Part shown: piece after piece, positions 1 through 9,475 of the stretch
Numbering within the stretch: the first letter of the stretch is position 1
How the letters are laid out: the number at the start of each line of letters is the position of its first letter
NCBI GenBank assembly: GCA_965249615.1
Contig: CBDFMI010000006.1
Location: forward strand, 817,272-881,271
DNA length: 64,000 bases
Direction: 5' to 3'
Origin: G963555815 sp965249615 [NCBI: bacterium]
Lineage (GTDB): Bacteria; UBA8248; JACPRG01
Program-made: the position numbers and the translations under genes
The notes under the pieces: generated by a model
Database searches by the model: none
What the model saw: the letters and a program-made list of their open reading frames with translations, nothing else
Told to the model about the DNA's origin: nothing

Positions 1-1001
1 GCATTTACCCTGGCCGTGATCTGATGCTTCCCGGCGTTCAGCTCCAGATAGGTTTCGGCGCCGAGGTGTTCGACCACCTCGATCTTGCCCGATAGAGCTT
101 CCCCCCCGGACGCTTTTGGGGAGACCGGCAATACCTGAACATCCTCCGGACGGACACCGAGGACGACCGAACCGGGAGTGGTATCCGCCCAAGGTCGGCC
201 GTCGTCCGGCAAAGGGATCTCTAACCTATCGACCCTCAGCGTCACTCCCTCACCCGCGGTTTCCAGGGAGGCGTTGAGAAAGTTCATTGGCGGGCTGCCG
301 ATGAAGCCAGCCACGAAAAGGTTGGCCGGACGGTGATAGACCTCCCTGGGGGTTCCAACCTGGAGCAGGCGCCCCTCGTTCATGACCGCGATCCGCTGGC
401 CCATCGTCATCGCCTCCACCTGATCGTGGGTGACGTAGACGATGGTGGTCTCCAGCCGACGGTGCAGCTTGACCAGCTCCCCTCGCATTTTTACCCGCAA
501 CTTGGCGTCCAGGTTGCTCAGGGGCTCGTCGAAGAGGAAGACAGAGGGCTTGCGCACGATGGCCCGGCCCAGGGCCACACGCTGGCGCTGTCCCCCGGAG
601 AGCTGGCGGGGCTTGCGGTCCAAGCACTCTGCAATCCCCAGCATGAGGGCCGCCTGGTGGACTCGCCGACGGGTCTCCGCCTCGGGCGCCCCTCGCTGCT
701 CCAGCCCAAAGGCCATGTTTCGATACACATTCATGTGAGGGTAGAGGGCGTAGTTCTGGAAGACCATGGCGATGTCCCGCTTACGGGCGGGAAGATCCTC
801 AACCGATTGACCTCCGATGAAGATGCGGCCGGCGGTCGGCGTCTCGAGCCCCGCGATGAGGCGCAGGACCGTGGTCTTTCCGCACCCGGAGGGTCCGACA
901 AGAACCAAAAACTCCCAGTCGGCAACCTGCAGATCGAGCGAACGGACCGCCTCGGTCCGATCAAAGCGCTTTATGAGACCTTCAAGAGAGACCTCGGCCA
1001 C
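1..1001 (-). CDS. ABC transporter ATP-binding protein, MalK/UgpC type (partial)
   Basis: Cytoplasmic ATPase energising import of a sugar or glycerol-3-phosphate type solute. Reading from the right, the protein shows a Walker A (GPSGCGKTT, about residues 36-44), a Q-loop (VFQNYALYP), the ABC signature LSGGQRQR, a Walker B ending FLFDEP, a D-loop SNLDAKLR and the switch histidine in VYVTHDQ. A C-terminal OB-type regulatory domain with GVRPEDV, typical of the MalK subfamily, follows and is cut by the window edge. The GTG start at 1001 is chosen because GGAG lies nine bases upstream and the fold begins directly after it. The permease and binding-protein genes would lie outside the window, so the substrate cannot be named. 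Subfamily assignment is firm. Confidence 0.93.
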   Translation of the reverse strand, partial: MAEVSLEGLIKRFDRTEAVRSLDLQVADWEFLVLVGPSGCGKTTVLRLIAGLETPTAGRIFIGGQSVEDLPARKRDIAMVFQNYALYPHMNVYRNMAFGLEQRGAPEAETRRRVHQAALMLGIAECLDRKPRQLSGGQRQRVALGRAIVRKPSVFLFDEPLSNLDAKLRVKMRGELVKLHRRLETTIVYVTHDQVEAMTMGQRIAVMNEGRLLQVGTPREVYHRPANLFVAGFIGSPPMNFLNASLETAGEGVTLRVDRLEIPLPDDGRPWADTTPGSVVLGVRPEDVQVLPVSPKASGGEALSGKIEVVEHLGAETYLELNAGKHQITARVN

Positions 1002-1123
1002 AAGGACGGCTCCAAAAGAAGAGAAAAGTCGAAACCGAGGTGGGGGAGCGACGTGATCCCGACCCCTCGGGCTTCCGACTCGTATTTTGAGGGTATTCCC
1101 AGGATAGTTCAAGCTGGAGGAGG

Positions 1124-1152
1124 CCCGCTGAAGCTTCTATTACGTGTATAAT
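1124..1152 (+). promoter_or_regulatory. candidate promoter for the RND operon
   Basis: A perfect TATAAT lies at 1147-1152, about 115 bases before the RND start, in the 267-base gap between divergent genes. No good -35 hexamer stands 16-18 bases upstream, so this rests on the -10 box only. The gap holds nothing else that I recognise. Confidence 0.3.
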
Positions 1153-1268
1153 CACGCTATGGTACACTCCGCGCGGAAGTTGATTCTGACAACCCGGGGG
1201 TTTGCGCGGCCCCGTTTTTTTTAGACGAGAAATCCGGGGACTAACACCTTGAAATCTGACGAATTTTC

Positions 1269-3632
1269 ATGAGTGCGCAAGGATCAAGCCAGCGTTCCAA
1301 AGGCACCCTCGTGATGGCCTACGCGAATTGGGTCATCCGCTGGCGGTGGACCGTCCTCTTTCTCACACTTCTGGCGGTTGTTGCGGCGGGCAGTGGTGGG
1401 CGATTTATCAGTTTCTCCACCGACTACCGAGTCTTTTTCAGCAAAGAGAATCCGCAGTTAAACGCCTTTGAAGAGATCCAGGATATTTACACGAAGGATG
1501 ACAACATCCTGTTCGTGTTGAAACCCCGAAAGGGCGACGTTTTTAGGCCCGAAGTGCTCTCCGCTGTGCGCGACCTTACAGAGAAAAGCTGGCAAGTACC
1601 CTTTTCCACCCGCGTCGACTCCATCACGAACTTTCAACACAGCTTTGCGAGCGGCGATGATCTGACGGTCGAAGATCTAGTACCCAAGACCGCCCTCATC
1701 ACATCGGAAGATCTCTCTCGCGCCCGAGAGGTTTCACTCTCAGAACCCCTGCTTCTCAATCGTCTGATCTCGCCAGATACCTCGACGACTGCCGTCAATG
1801 TCAATTTAACGCTGCCGCAGAAAAGCCAGGATGAAGTCCCGAGGGCGATGGCCTTTGCCCGGGGGCTGGCGGACGACTTCCGCACCGAGCACCCGGACAT
1901 CCAAGTCGCCGTGACCGGCGTCGCGGCCTTAAATCAGGCGTTTACCGAAGCCAGTCTCAATGACCTCGGCACTTTGCTGCCGATCATGTACGGCGTCCTC
2001 ATCCTGACCATGATTATTCTTCTTCGCTCGGTCAGCGGGACGCTGGCGACCGTCGCTGTGATTGGGTTGTCTGCGGCGACGGCGATGGGGCTGGCCGGCT
2101 GGCTTGGTATTCAGATCACGCCGCCCTCTGCGGTCGCGCCCACGATCATCTTGACCCTGGCCATTGCCGACAGCGTGCATATTCTCATCACCATGTTCCA
2201 GGAGATGCGGCGGGGTGCCGGAAAGCGTGAGGCCCTCGTCGAGAGCCTCCGCATCAATTTCCATCCGGTCTTTTTGACGAGCCTGACGACCTTTATCGGC
2301 TTCCTGAGCTTGAATTTCAGCGATGCGCCCCCATTTCGCGACCTGGGCAACATCACCGCCATGGGCGTGGTGGCCGCATGGGTCTATTCGACTTTTACCC
2401 TGCCGGCCTTAATGAGTGTCCTGCCGGTGCGAATCAAGCCTCGGCCGACAGGAAAAAGGGCTGTGATGGAACGGTTGGCCGAGTTTGTCATTGCCCGCCG
2501 CCGGCCGCTTCTTTGGGGCATGATAACCTCGGTCATCGGGCTGACGGTCTTGATCCCCCGAATCCAGTTAAATGATCAGTTCATCAACTACTTCGATCGA
2601 AGTATTACCTTCCGTGTGGATACGGATTTTGCGATGGAAAACCTGTCGGGGATCTACACGATGCAATTTTCGCTGGGTGCGGGAGAGGCGGGCGGCATCA
2701 GCGAGCCGGATTACCAGGAGAGGGTTCAAGCCTTCACCGACTGGCTCCGCGAGCAGCCCGGTGTGGTTCACGTGCAGATCCTCACGGACATCATGCAGCG
2801 GCTGAACAAGAACATGCACAGCGACGACCCCGCTTTTTACCGTCTGCCGGAGAAACGGGAGCTCGCAGCGCAGTACCTTCTTCTTTTCGAGATGTCCCTG
2901 CCCTATGGACTCGACCTCAATAACCAGATCAACGTGGACAAGTCGGCGGTCCGCCTGATCGCCACGCTGGAAAACGTGAAGACGCTTGACGGGCGCCTCC
3001 TCAAGACACGGGCGGAACGATGGCTGGCCACCAATTTTCCAGCGGCCAAAGGCGGCGAGGCCACCAGCCCGTTTGTCATGTTCTCCTATATTTCCGAGCG
3101 CAACATCAAAAGCATGCTGATCGGCACAGCCCTGGCTTTCCTCCTGATTTCTCTGTCTCTCACGGTGGCCCTGCGGAATATCCGGCTGGGACTCTTCAGC
3201 CTGATTCCCAATATTATTCCCGCCCTCATGACGTTCGGTGTCTGGGCGATCTTCGTCGGTGAGATTGGCGTCGCCTCTTCAGTCATGACCGCGAGCAGCT
3301 TGGGCATTATCGTGGACGACACCGTTCACTTTCTGAGCAAGTACCTCCGGGCCCGGCGGGAACAGGATGCGAGCCCACAGGACGCGGTGCGCTATGCCTT
3401 CTCAACGGTGGGAACAGCGCTCTGGGTGACGTCGGTCATTCTTATCGCGGGCTTCGGTCTGCTGTCGTTCTCTGCCTTCGAGATCAATGAAAGTTTGGGC
3501 CTGATGACCGCGACGGCCATTTTCATGGCCTTGGTCGCGGACCTTTTGCTCCTGCCACCGCTGCTCATGGCGATCGATAGAAAAAAGGAGAAAGCCGGAG
3601 ATGAGCCGAAGGGGATTGCCGCAACGGCGTAG
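1269..3632 (+). CDS. MMPL/RND-superfamily exporter
   Basis: Inner-membrane proton-driven exporter of the MMPL branch of the RND superfamily. The 787-residue protein has the duplicated plan: one N-terminal membrane segment (about residues 27-45), a large periplasmic loop, then a cluster of five segments (about 230-400). A second copy follows: a segment near 415, a periplasmic loop, and a final cluster (about 615-775). Acidic or polar residues within helices (for example near IADSVHI and IVDDTVHF) match the proton-relay positions of the family. ATG codons at 1269 and 1314 are both possible; the second begins directly before the first membrane segment. It overlaps the LolA-like gene by 32 bases. 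RND, LolA-like and beta-barrel genes together suggest lipid or hydrophobic cargo transport to the outer membrane. Confidence 0.9.
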   Translation: MSAQGSSQRSKGTLVMAYANWVIRWRWTVLFLTLLAVVAAGSGGRFISFSTDYRVFFSKENPQLNAFEEIQDIYTKDDNILFVLKPRKGDVFRPEVLSAVRDLTEKSWQVPFSTRVDSITNFQHSFASGDDLTVEDLVPKTALITSEDLSRAREVSLSEPLLLNRLISPDTSTTAVNVNLTLPQKSQDEVPRAMAFARGLADDFRTEHPDIQVAVTGVAALNQAFTEASLNDLGTLLPIMYGVLILTMIILLRSVSGTLATVAVIGLSAATAMGLAGWLGIQITPPSAVAPTIILTLAIADSVHILITMFQEMRRGAGKREALVESLRINFHPVFLTSLTTFIGFLSLNFSDAPPFRDLGNITAMGVVAAWVYSTFTLPALMSVLPVRIKPRPTGKRAVMERLAEFVIARRRPLLWGMITSVIGLTVLIPRIQLNDQFINYFDRSITFRVDTDFAMENLSGIYTMQFSLGAGEAGGISEPDYQERVQAFTDWLREQPGVVHVQILTDIMQRLNKNMHSDDPAFYRLPEKRELAAQYLLLFEMSLPYGLDLNNQINVDKSAVRLIATLENVKTLDGRLLKTRAERWLATNFPAAKGGEATSPFVMFSYISERNIKSMLIGTALAFLLISLSLTVALRNIRLGLFSLIPNIIPALMTFGVWAIFVGEIGVASSVMTASSLGIIVDDTVHFLSKYLRARREQDASPQDAVRYAFSTVGTALWVTSVILIAGFGLLSFSAFEINESLGLMTATAIFMALVADLLLLPPLLMAIDRKKEKAGDEPKGIAATA

Positions 3633-4437
3633 TGGGCCTCTGATGGCGCATTTTGCCCTTGTCAGCGTGTTCGCCGCCTTGCTTTTGGCGCCGACGGCAA
3701 GTTGGGCCCAAACGCCCGAAGAGAAAGGGCTCGCCATTGCTCAAGAGACTGATCGGCGCGATCTGGGGTTCCTCAATAGCGAGGTGGATCTGATGATGGT
3801 GTTGAGGAACCGGCACGGCGACACCAGCGGACGAGAACTTCGTATTCAGACCCTGGAGGTGCCGGAAATAAGTGAGGGCGACAAAAGTATCGTGATCTTT
3901 GATCGTCCGCGCGACATCGAGGGAACGGCCCTCCTGAGCTTCACTCATATCGCGGAGGCTGACGACCAGTGGCTTTTTCTCCCGGCGCTGAAACGGGTGA
4001 AGCGCATCTCTTCAGCCAACAAATCGGGCCCTTTCATCGGCAGCGAATTCGCCTACGAGGACTTGCTCTCCCAAGAGGTGGCCAAATACACCTATCGCTG
4101 GCTGCGCGACGAACCTTGTGGGGATCTCCAGTGTTTCGTGATGGAGCGTTATCCGGTTTACGAAAATTCGGGTTACACGAAACAAATCACCTGGGTGGAC
4201 CAGGATGAGTACCGGGTGATGAAGATCGAGTATTACGACCGAAAGGACGATTTACTGAAAACGCTGACCTTTGTCGATTATCAGCAATATCTCGGCCAAT
4301 ACTGGCGGGCCCAGAATCTCTTAATGAACAATCACCAGACGGGCAAGAGCACGGATCTCCTTTTTGGCAAGTATGAGTTTAGGGTCCCGCTTAGCGAGGG
4401 GGATTTCCGCCCCGGTCGTCTAAAGCGCCTCCGATGA
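3601..4437 (+). CDS. LolA-like outer membrane lipoprotein-sorting family protein
   Basis: Predicted periplasmic carrier of hydrophobic ligand. It has an N-terminal signal peptide (about residues 15-36, ending SWA before QTPEE) and then the LolA-like fold typical of proteins encoded beside MMPL transporters. Recognisable blocks are the WLFLPALKRVKRI stretch, the GPFIGSEFAYEDL block, and a central CGDLQCFV segment with two cysteines. Its length of 278 residues fits the family. It starts inside the RND gene and ends two bases before the beta-barrel gene, so the three are probably co-translated. The ligand is unknown; the family name should not be read as proof of lipoprotein sorting. Confidence 0.8.
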   Translation: MSRRGLPQRRSGPLMAHFALVSVFAALLLAPTASWAQTPEEKGLAIAQETDRRDLGFLNSEVDLMMVLRNRHGDTSGRELRIQTLEVPEISEGDKSIVIFDRPRDIEGTALLSFTHIAEADDQWLFLPALKRVKRISSANKSGPFIGSEFAYEDLLSQEVAKYTYRWLRDEPCGDLQCFVMERYPVYENSGYTKQITWVDQDEYRVMKIEYYDRKDDLLKTLTFVDYQQYLGQYWRAQNLLMNNHQTGKSTDLLFGKYEFRVPLSEGDFRPGRLKRLR

Positions 4438-4438
4438 C

Positions 4439-5653
4439 ATGAACCGCCGATGGCTTGCGCTGGCGGTACTATGTGTTTCGATCGCTACGTGGTGTTCGGC
4501 GGGCAGGGCAGGGGAGTTCGACTTCTCGGGCTTCGTGGCGGCCGAGTTGCGGATCTTTCCGAACGATCCCGCGTTTTCAGACCAGCAGGCGAGCAGTCTC
4601 TCTCCCTCCCTTGTGTTGCAGCCCGAGTTCCGCTACGAGTGGAATCGGGGCGACGACCGTCTCACCTTTATTCCTTTTGCCCGTCTTGATGCCCACGACG
4701 ACGAGCGCACTCACTTTGACCCGCGTGAGCTCAACTGGTTCCACGACGGCGGAGTCTGGGATCTACTGCTCGGTTTCGACAAGGTGTTTTGGGGCGTCAC
4801 CGAGTCCCGCCATCTGGTAGACATCATCAATCAGACTGACGGTGTGGAAGACCTGGACGGTGAGGACAAACTCGGCCAGCCCATGGTCAACGTGAATATT
4901 TTCCAGGACTTTGGCACGCTGGGTCTTTTCCTTTTGCCGGTCTTCCGAGAGCGCACGTTTCCCGACGATGACGCCCGTCTCCGGGGCCCATTGCCGGTGG
5001 CAACGGACAAGACAGTCTTCGTAGACCGAACAGACGGCCCCCGCATCGACTTCGCCGCGCGGTGGTCTCATACCATCGGCGACTGGGATATTGGCCTCTA
5101 CGGGTTCTATGGAACGGGCCGGGAGCCGCGTCTCGTGCCCGGCAGCCGCTCCAACGGCCAGCCCGTTCTCATCCCCCATTACGATATCATCGACCAGACG
5201 GGTCTCGACGTTCAGTGGACGAGAGGAAGCTGGCTGTGGAAGTTCGAAGGGCTCGTCCGGGGAGGGCAGGGGGATCGTTTCGGGGCTCTGGCGGCCGGGT
5301 TCGAGTACAGTTTTTTTAGCATTTTCGCCACCGCCGCCGATCTGGGAGTGATTGCCGAGTATCTCTATGACGACCGCGGAGACGATGCTCCTGTGACCCT
5401 CTTTGACGACGATATCTTTATGGGGATGAGGCTGGCGTTGAACGACGTGCAGAGTACAGAGGTGCTCGCCGGCGCCATTATGGACCGAGACAGTCAGTCA
5501 AGCTTCTTTAGTGTTGAGGCGGAACGACGCATCGGTGAAAGCTGGAAGATCGGGGTGGAGTCGCGCGTCCTCTTCAACGCGCCGCGATCCGACATCGTGT
5601 TTGGCCTGAAAGATGACGGCTTTATCCAAATCCGGCTGTTGAGGTTTTTTTAA
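4439..5653 (+). CDS. outer-membrane beta-barrel protein, third gene of the RND operon
   Basis: A 404-residue exported protein with a signal peptide (about residues 1-24, ending SAGRA). It then has many short alternating hydrophobic/polar strands rich in Tyr, Trp, Phe, Asp and Arg, and ends in Phe-Phe, the terminal aromatic expected of barrels inserted by BamA. I do not recognise a named family. Position one base after the LolA-like gene suggests it is the outer-membrane partner of the RND/LolA-like pair. The ~227 bases after it contain no gene that I can support. Confidence 0.7.
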   Translation: MNRRWLALAVLCVSIATWCSAGRAGEFDFSGFVAAELRIFPNDPAFSDQQASSLSPSLVLQPEFRYEWNRGDDRLTFIPFARLDAHDDERTHFDPRELNWFHDGGVWDLLLGFDKVFWGVTESRHLVDIINQTDGVEDLDGEDKLGQPMVNVNIFQDFGTLGLFLLPVFRERTFPDDDARLRGPLPVATDKTVFVDRTDGPRIDFAARWSHTIGDWDIGLYGFYGTGREPRLVPGSRSNGQPVLIPHYDIIDQTGLDVQWTRGSWLWKFEGLVRGGQGDRFGALAAGFEYSFFSIFATAADLGVIAEYLYDDRGDDAPVTLFDDDIFMGMRLALNDVQSTEVLAGAIMDRDSQSSFFSVEAERRIGESWKIGVESRVLFNAPRSDIVFGLKDDGFIQIRLLRFF

Positions 5654-5880
5654 GATTTTCAAGAGCAGAACAAGACGGGGTCTTCGCCTGTTCAGGGGGC
5701 GAAATCCCGGCGGTGACCGTAGGGGAGAGGACCCCGAAAAAAGGGCTCGAATCTGTGGTCAAAATTGGGTATCTTTGCCGTGACCAAAGAGAGCCGCTTG
5801 ACTGGACAGCAGTTGTCCCGGAATTCCGGTCAGGGAAACCGCTGCTCGTTCCTGGTCAGTCGTTGTGAGGGGGAGCTCAC

Positions 5881-6744
5881 ATGGACAGGAAAATTCTCGA
5901 TCTGTTTCACCAATATCGTCACAAACCCATTCCCCGCCGAATGTTTATCGAGCGTCTGGCGGAGCTGGCCGGCGGGACCGCGGCGGCCATGGCCCTTCTT
6001 CCGCTCCTGGAGGGTGACGAGGCGATGGCGGCGGTGGTCCCCGCAGACGATCCACGGCTTGAAACGGCCACGGTCCGGTACCGAAGCGCTCTGGGTGAGG
6101 TGAGCGCCTATCAGGCTCGGCCCAAGGGGGCTGGTCCTCTCCCCGGTGTGGTGGTCATTCATGAAAACCGCGGCCTCAATGAGCATATTCGGGATGTAAC
6201 GCGGCGAGCGGGTTTGGCGGGCTATCACGCCCTGGCCCCCGATCTCCTCTCTCGAAAGGGCGGGACGTCGCCCGTGCAAATAGACGCTATCCGGGCTATC
6301 GGGCGTCTCACTCGTGCAAACGTTGTGACAGACCTGACGGGCGCGGTCGACTTCCTGCGCGGGTCCTCCTTGGTGGCGGCTGGCCAGGTAGGGGCCGTGG
6401 GTTTCTGCTGGGGTGGCGGGATGAGTCTCCGCCTGGCCACTGCCTCGCCCGAGCTCACCGCGGCCGTCGTTTTCTACGGGCCGAACCCTCCGCTGAAGGA
6501 TGTGCCGAAGATCGCCGCCCCTCTCCTCCTCCTCTACGCCGGAAACGACGCCCCCATCACGCCGCGGGTGCCTCGGCTGACGGCCGCGTTGGACCGGGCG
6601 GGGAAGCAATACACGGTAAAGGTTTACCCCGACACCGAGCACGCCTTCCACAACGACACGAGTCCCGCCCGCTATAACGCCGAGGCGGCGAGAGATGCCT
6701 GGGCGAGGACTCTCGTCTTCTTTGGAGAACATCTCAGAGGATAG
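5881..6744 (+). CDS. dienelactone hydrolase family protein
   Basis: Alpha/beta hydrolase of the dienelactone hydrolase family, which opens lactone rings such as carboxymethylenebutenolide. The nucleophile elbow is GFCWGGG with Cys in place of Ser (about residue 179). The acid is the Asp in LYAGNDAPI, and the histidine is in DTEHAFHND near the C-terminus; the order Cys-Asp-His is that of the family. An N-terminal stretch of about 45 residues with an Ala-rich hydrophobic segment precedes the domain and may be an export signal. ATG at 5881 follows GAGGGGGAGC. The natural substrate cannot be deduced. Confidence 0.88.
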   Translation: MDRKILDLFHQYRHKPIPRRMFIERLAELAGGTAAAMALLPLLEGDEAMAAVVPADDPRLETATVRYRSALGEVSAYQARPKGAGPLPGVVVIHENRGLNEHIRDVTRRAGLAGYHALAPDLLSRKGGTSPVQIDAIRAIGRLTRANVVTDLTGAVDFLRGSSLVAAGQVGAVGFCWGGGMSLRLATASPELTAAVVFYGPNPPLKDVPKIAAPLLLLYAGNDAPITPRVPRLTAALDRAGKQYTVKVYPDTEHAFHNDTSPARYNAEAARDAWARTLVFFGEHLRG

Positions 6745-6847
6745 AGGGCTTGTCTCTGAGATTTCCGGGTGAGATGCACTCTGCCCCCTAAACGCGGGAA
6801 AAGGCGGCGTGCATCTCTTTTGTTCATATTCAGGATAGGGGCGAGCT

Positions 6848-8245
6848 ATGGAAACTCTCTTCGCAATCCCTCACGCAATCAATTCTTTCCTCTGGGGGCC
6901 GTGGTTCGGTGCTATCCCCGGGCCTGCGATGGTCCTCCTCGTTGCGGCCGGCCTCTGGTTCACCCTCGGCACCCGCTTCATCCAGGGTCGCAAATTCGTC
7001 CACGCCGTCCGCCTCACGTTCCGGAGCGCCACCCGCAAGGATAAGGACGAGTACGGGCCTGGGGAGATCACCCCCTTTCAGGCCCTCATGACATCCCTCT
7101 CGGCCACGGTAGGCAACGGAAACATCGCCGGCGTGGCGACGGCCATCGCCCTGGGTGGCCCGGGCGCACCGTTGTGGATGTGGCTCACAGGCATCGTGGG
7201 GATGGCCACCAAGTACGCCGAGGCCTTCCTGGGGGTGAAATACCGCCAGCGGTTGCCGGACGGTACCCTGGCGGGGGGGCCCATGTACTTCCTGGAGCAC
7301 GGTTTAAAGATGAAATGGCTGGCCGTGGTGTTCGCCGTGTTCGGCGTGGTGGTGGCCCTGGTCAGCGCCAACATGGTCCAGGCCAACTCGGTGGCCTTGG
7401 TCTTCAAGACTCAGCTTGGCGTTCCCCTAATCGTCACCGGTCTTGGGCTGGCGTTCCTCACGTATATGGTGATTATCGGGGGCGTCAAGCGGATCGCACA
7501 CGTGGCTGAGTTCCTGGTTCCCATCATGTGCGTCATCTATCTGGTCGGGGGGGTGTCGATCATCCTGATCCGCATCGTAGACGTGCCGACCGCCTTTAAG
7601 CTGATCTTCGATAGCGCCTTCTCGGGCCATGCGGCGGTGGGTGGCTTCGCCGGCGCCGGCATAGCACAGGTCATGCGCTTCGGCGTGGCCCGCGGGATTT
7701 TCTCCAACGAGGCGGGCCTGGGGACCGCCTCCATCGCCCACGGAGCGGCCAAGACCCGCGACCCGGCGCGGCAGGGCACCATCGCCATGCTGGGGGTCTT
7801 CATCGATACCCTCGTGGTGAACACCGTTACCACGCTGGCCATCATCCTCACGGGCGTGTGGACGACCGGTCTCACAAGCACCGCCCTGACGGCAGAGGGT
7901 TTTAGCACCGTTTTGGGCCCCATGGGCGGCTGGATTGTGGCCTTTGGTTCCGTCACCTTCGGCTACAGCACACTCCTCGCCTGGTCCTATTACGGTCTGA
8001 TGTGCACCGACTACGTCTTCGGCATTCGTGCCTCCCTTCCCTTCCGGTGGGCGTGGTGCGTGATGATCGTCATTGGCGCCCTCTTCTCGGCCAACTTGGC
8101 GGGGATCCAGTTCATCTGGGCCATGGCGGACACCGCCAACGGGGCCATGGTGATCCCGAGCCTGGTGGGTCTGCTGGGCCTGAGCATCCTTGTTTTCCGG
8201 GAGACGCGAGCGTACTACCCGCCCAAGGGCTCGAAGAAACCATAA
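6848..8245 (+). CDS. sodium:alanine/amino-acid symporter, AGCS family
   Basis: Inner-membrane sodium-coupled amino-acid carrier (alanine or glycine), 465 residues with about ten or eleven membrane segments. Family landmarks are SATVGNGNIAGVATAIALGG with the GxGNI-type helix break near residue 90, KYAEAFLGVKYR, GGPMYFLEHGL, and the SNEAGLGTASIAHGAA block. ATG follows GGGGCGAGCT. It appears to stand alone between the hydrolase and a small remnant gene. Transport direction and substrate are family knowledge, not visible in the sequence. Confidence 0.93.
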   Translation: METLFAIPHAINSFLWGPWFGAIPGPAMVLLVAAGLWFTLGTRFIQGRKFVHAVRLTFRSATRKDKDEYGPGEITPFQALMTSLSATVGNGNIAGVATAIALGGPGAPLWMWLTGIVGMATKYAEAFLGVKYRQRLPDGTLAGGPMYFLEHGLKMKWLAVVFAVFGVVVALVSANMVQANSVALVFKTQLGVPLIVTGLGLAFLTYMVIIGGVKRIAHVAEFLVPIMCVIYLVGGVSIILIRIVDVPTAFKLIFDSAFSGHAAVGGFAGAGIAQVMRFGVARGIFSNEAGLGTASIAHGAAKTRDPARQGTIAMLGVFIDTLVVNTVTTLAIILTGVWTTGLTSTALTAEGFSTVLGPMGGWIVAFGSVTFGYSTLLAWSYYGLMCTDYVFGIRASLPFRWAWCVMIVIGALFSANLAGIQFIWAMADTANGAMVIPSLVGLLGLSILVFRETRAYYPPKGSKKP

Positions 8246-8284
8246 CCGGGGGTTCGGTCAACAGGGCGCAGGAGGGATGACGAC

Positions 8285-8569
8285 ATGGCCATGGGCGATG
8301 TCTGGGCTCCCGTCATGCGCCCGACGCCACCCGGGGCGGTGGCGGTCTCCGGCACAGACAGCATGGCCAGCTTCGTTCTTTCGCCATATTCAAGAGGAGC
8401 AAACAACATGGCCCGGTCCTACGGGGAAACGGGGAGCCGGTGCACCTTTCGGAATTCGAAGGCGGCGGAGGGCGGCTACATCCAGTTCGCCACGCCGCTG
8501 ATGTGGTCACATGTGGAGTATGCGCGGGCCCTGCTGTTTAGAGCCAAAGATTGGTGGAAGATCAAATAG
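8285..8569 (+). pseudogene. possible remnant of a GH15-like glycoside hydrolase C-terminus
   Basis: The only striking part of this 94-codon frame is its last 35 residues, with FATPLMWSHVEYARALL. That resembles the C-terminal catalytic-domain end of GH15 glucoamylase-like enzymes, where a PLxWSHAEY block is common. The first half is low in recognisable features. No catalytic acid motif is present, so a functional enzyme is excluded; a decayed tail or a chance frame remain possible. Confidence 0.35.
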
Positions 8570-8603
8570 CCGTTCGACTTTAATTTTTTAAGGAGAACAG
8601 CCG

Positions 8604-9464
8604 ATGAGCGCTTCGCCGAGGGGAGAGCGACTGCCGGAGGCCGTGATGCCCACGTGTCCCATCCGGCAGGCCTTGAAAGGCCAAAAGGCCCTGGTGACGG
8701 GCGCCAACTCGGGGATCGGCAAGGGGGTGGCCATCGCCCTGGGAGAGGCCGGGGCGGATGTGGTTGTTAACTATGTCTCCGGCGAGGAGGCGGCAGAGGA
8801 AGTGGTCGAGAAGATCCGCAGTTCCGGCGGCCAGGCCTATGCCCATCAAGCCGATGTCTCCCAGGAAGACCAAATTGGGGCCATGTTTAAACAGATGATT
8901 CAGGAGTTCGGCACGATCGATATTCTCATCAACAACGCGGGGCTCCAAAAGGACGCCCCTTTCGAAGAGATGACCCTTCAGCAATGGAACCTGGTGTTGG
9001 GTGTGAACCTGACCGGTCAATTTCTCTGTGCCCGTGAAGCGGTTCGCGAGTTCAAAAGGCGAGGCGTGGCCAAAGAGGTTTCTTGCTCTGCCGGTAAGAT
9101 CATTTGCATGAGTCCAGTTCACGAGGTCATTCCCTGGGTCGGCCACGTGAACTACGCCGCTTCCAAGGGTGGGGTGATGCTCATGATGAAGAGTATCGCC
9201 CAGGAGACTGCGCCCTATCGGATCCGGGTCAACAGCATTGGGCCGGGGGCGATTCGCACCCCGATCAATACCGGCGCGTGGAGCACACCCGAGGCCTATA
9301 ACACGCTCATGGCTTTGGTGCCATACAAGCGTATCGGAGAACCCGAGGACATCGGCAGGGCAACCGTCTGGCTGGCCTCTGACGACGCCGACTATGTGAA
9401 CGGAATTACGCTGTTCGTGGATGGTGGGATGACCCTCTACCCGGGTTTCGCAACCGGGGGCTAA
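8604..9464 (+). CDS. SDR family oxidoreductase, glucose 1-dehydrogenase-like
   Basis: Classical short-chain dehydrogenase/reductase using NAD(P). It has the Rossmann motif TGANSGIG (about residues 33-40), NNAG at about 113, a catalytic Ser region (ICMSPVHEV), and the active-site YAASKGG with Tyr and Lys four apart. The C-terminal signature GPGAIRTPIN and the VNGITLFVDGG end match the glucose 1-dehydrogenase subgroup. AAGGAGA precedes the ATG. The start could also be an internal codon since the first 25 residues are not part of the fold. Substrate unknown; the subgroup name is by resemblance. Confidence 0.92.
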   Translation: MSASPRGERLPEAVMPTCPIRQALKGQKALVTGANSGIGKGVAIALGEAGADVVVNYVSGEEAAEEVVEKIRSSGGQAYAHQADVSQEDQIGAMFKQMIQEFGTIDILINNAGLQKDAPFEEMTLQQWNLVLGVNLTGQFLCAREAVREFKRRGVAKEVSCSAGKIICMSPVHEVIPWVGHVNYAASKGGVMLMMKSIAQETAPYRIRVNSIGPGAIRTPINTGAWSTPEAYNTLMALVPYKRIGEPEDIGRATVWLASDDADYVNGITLFVDGGMTLYPGFATGG

Positions 9465-9475
9465 AAATTGCTGAA

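Noticed and set aside
333-1151. 272-codon plus-strand frame at the left end
   Set aside because: It lies antisense to the MalK-type ATPase, whose motifs are complete.
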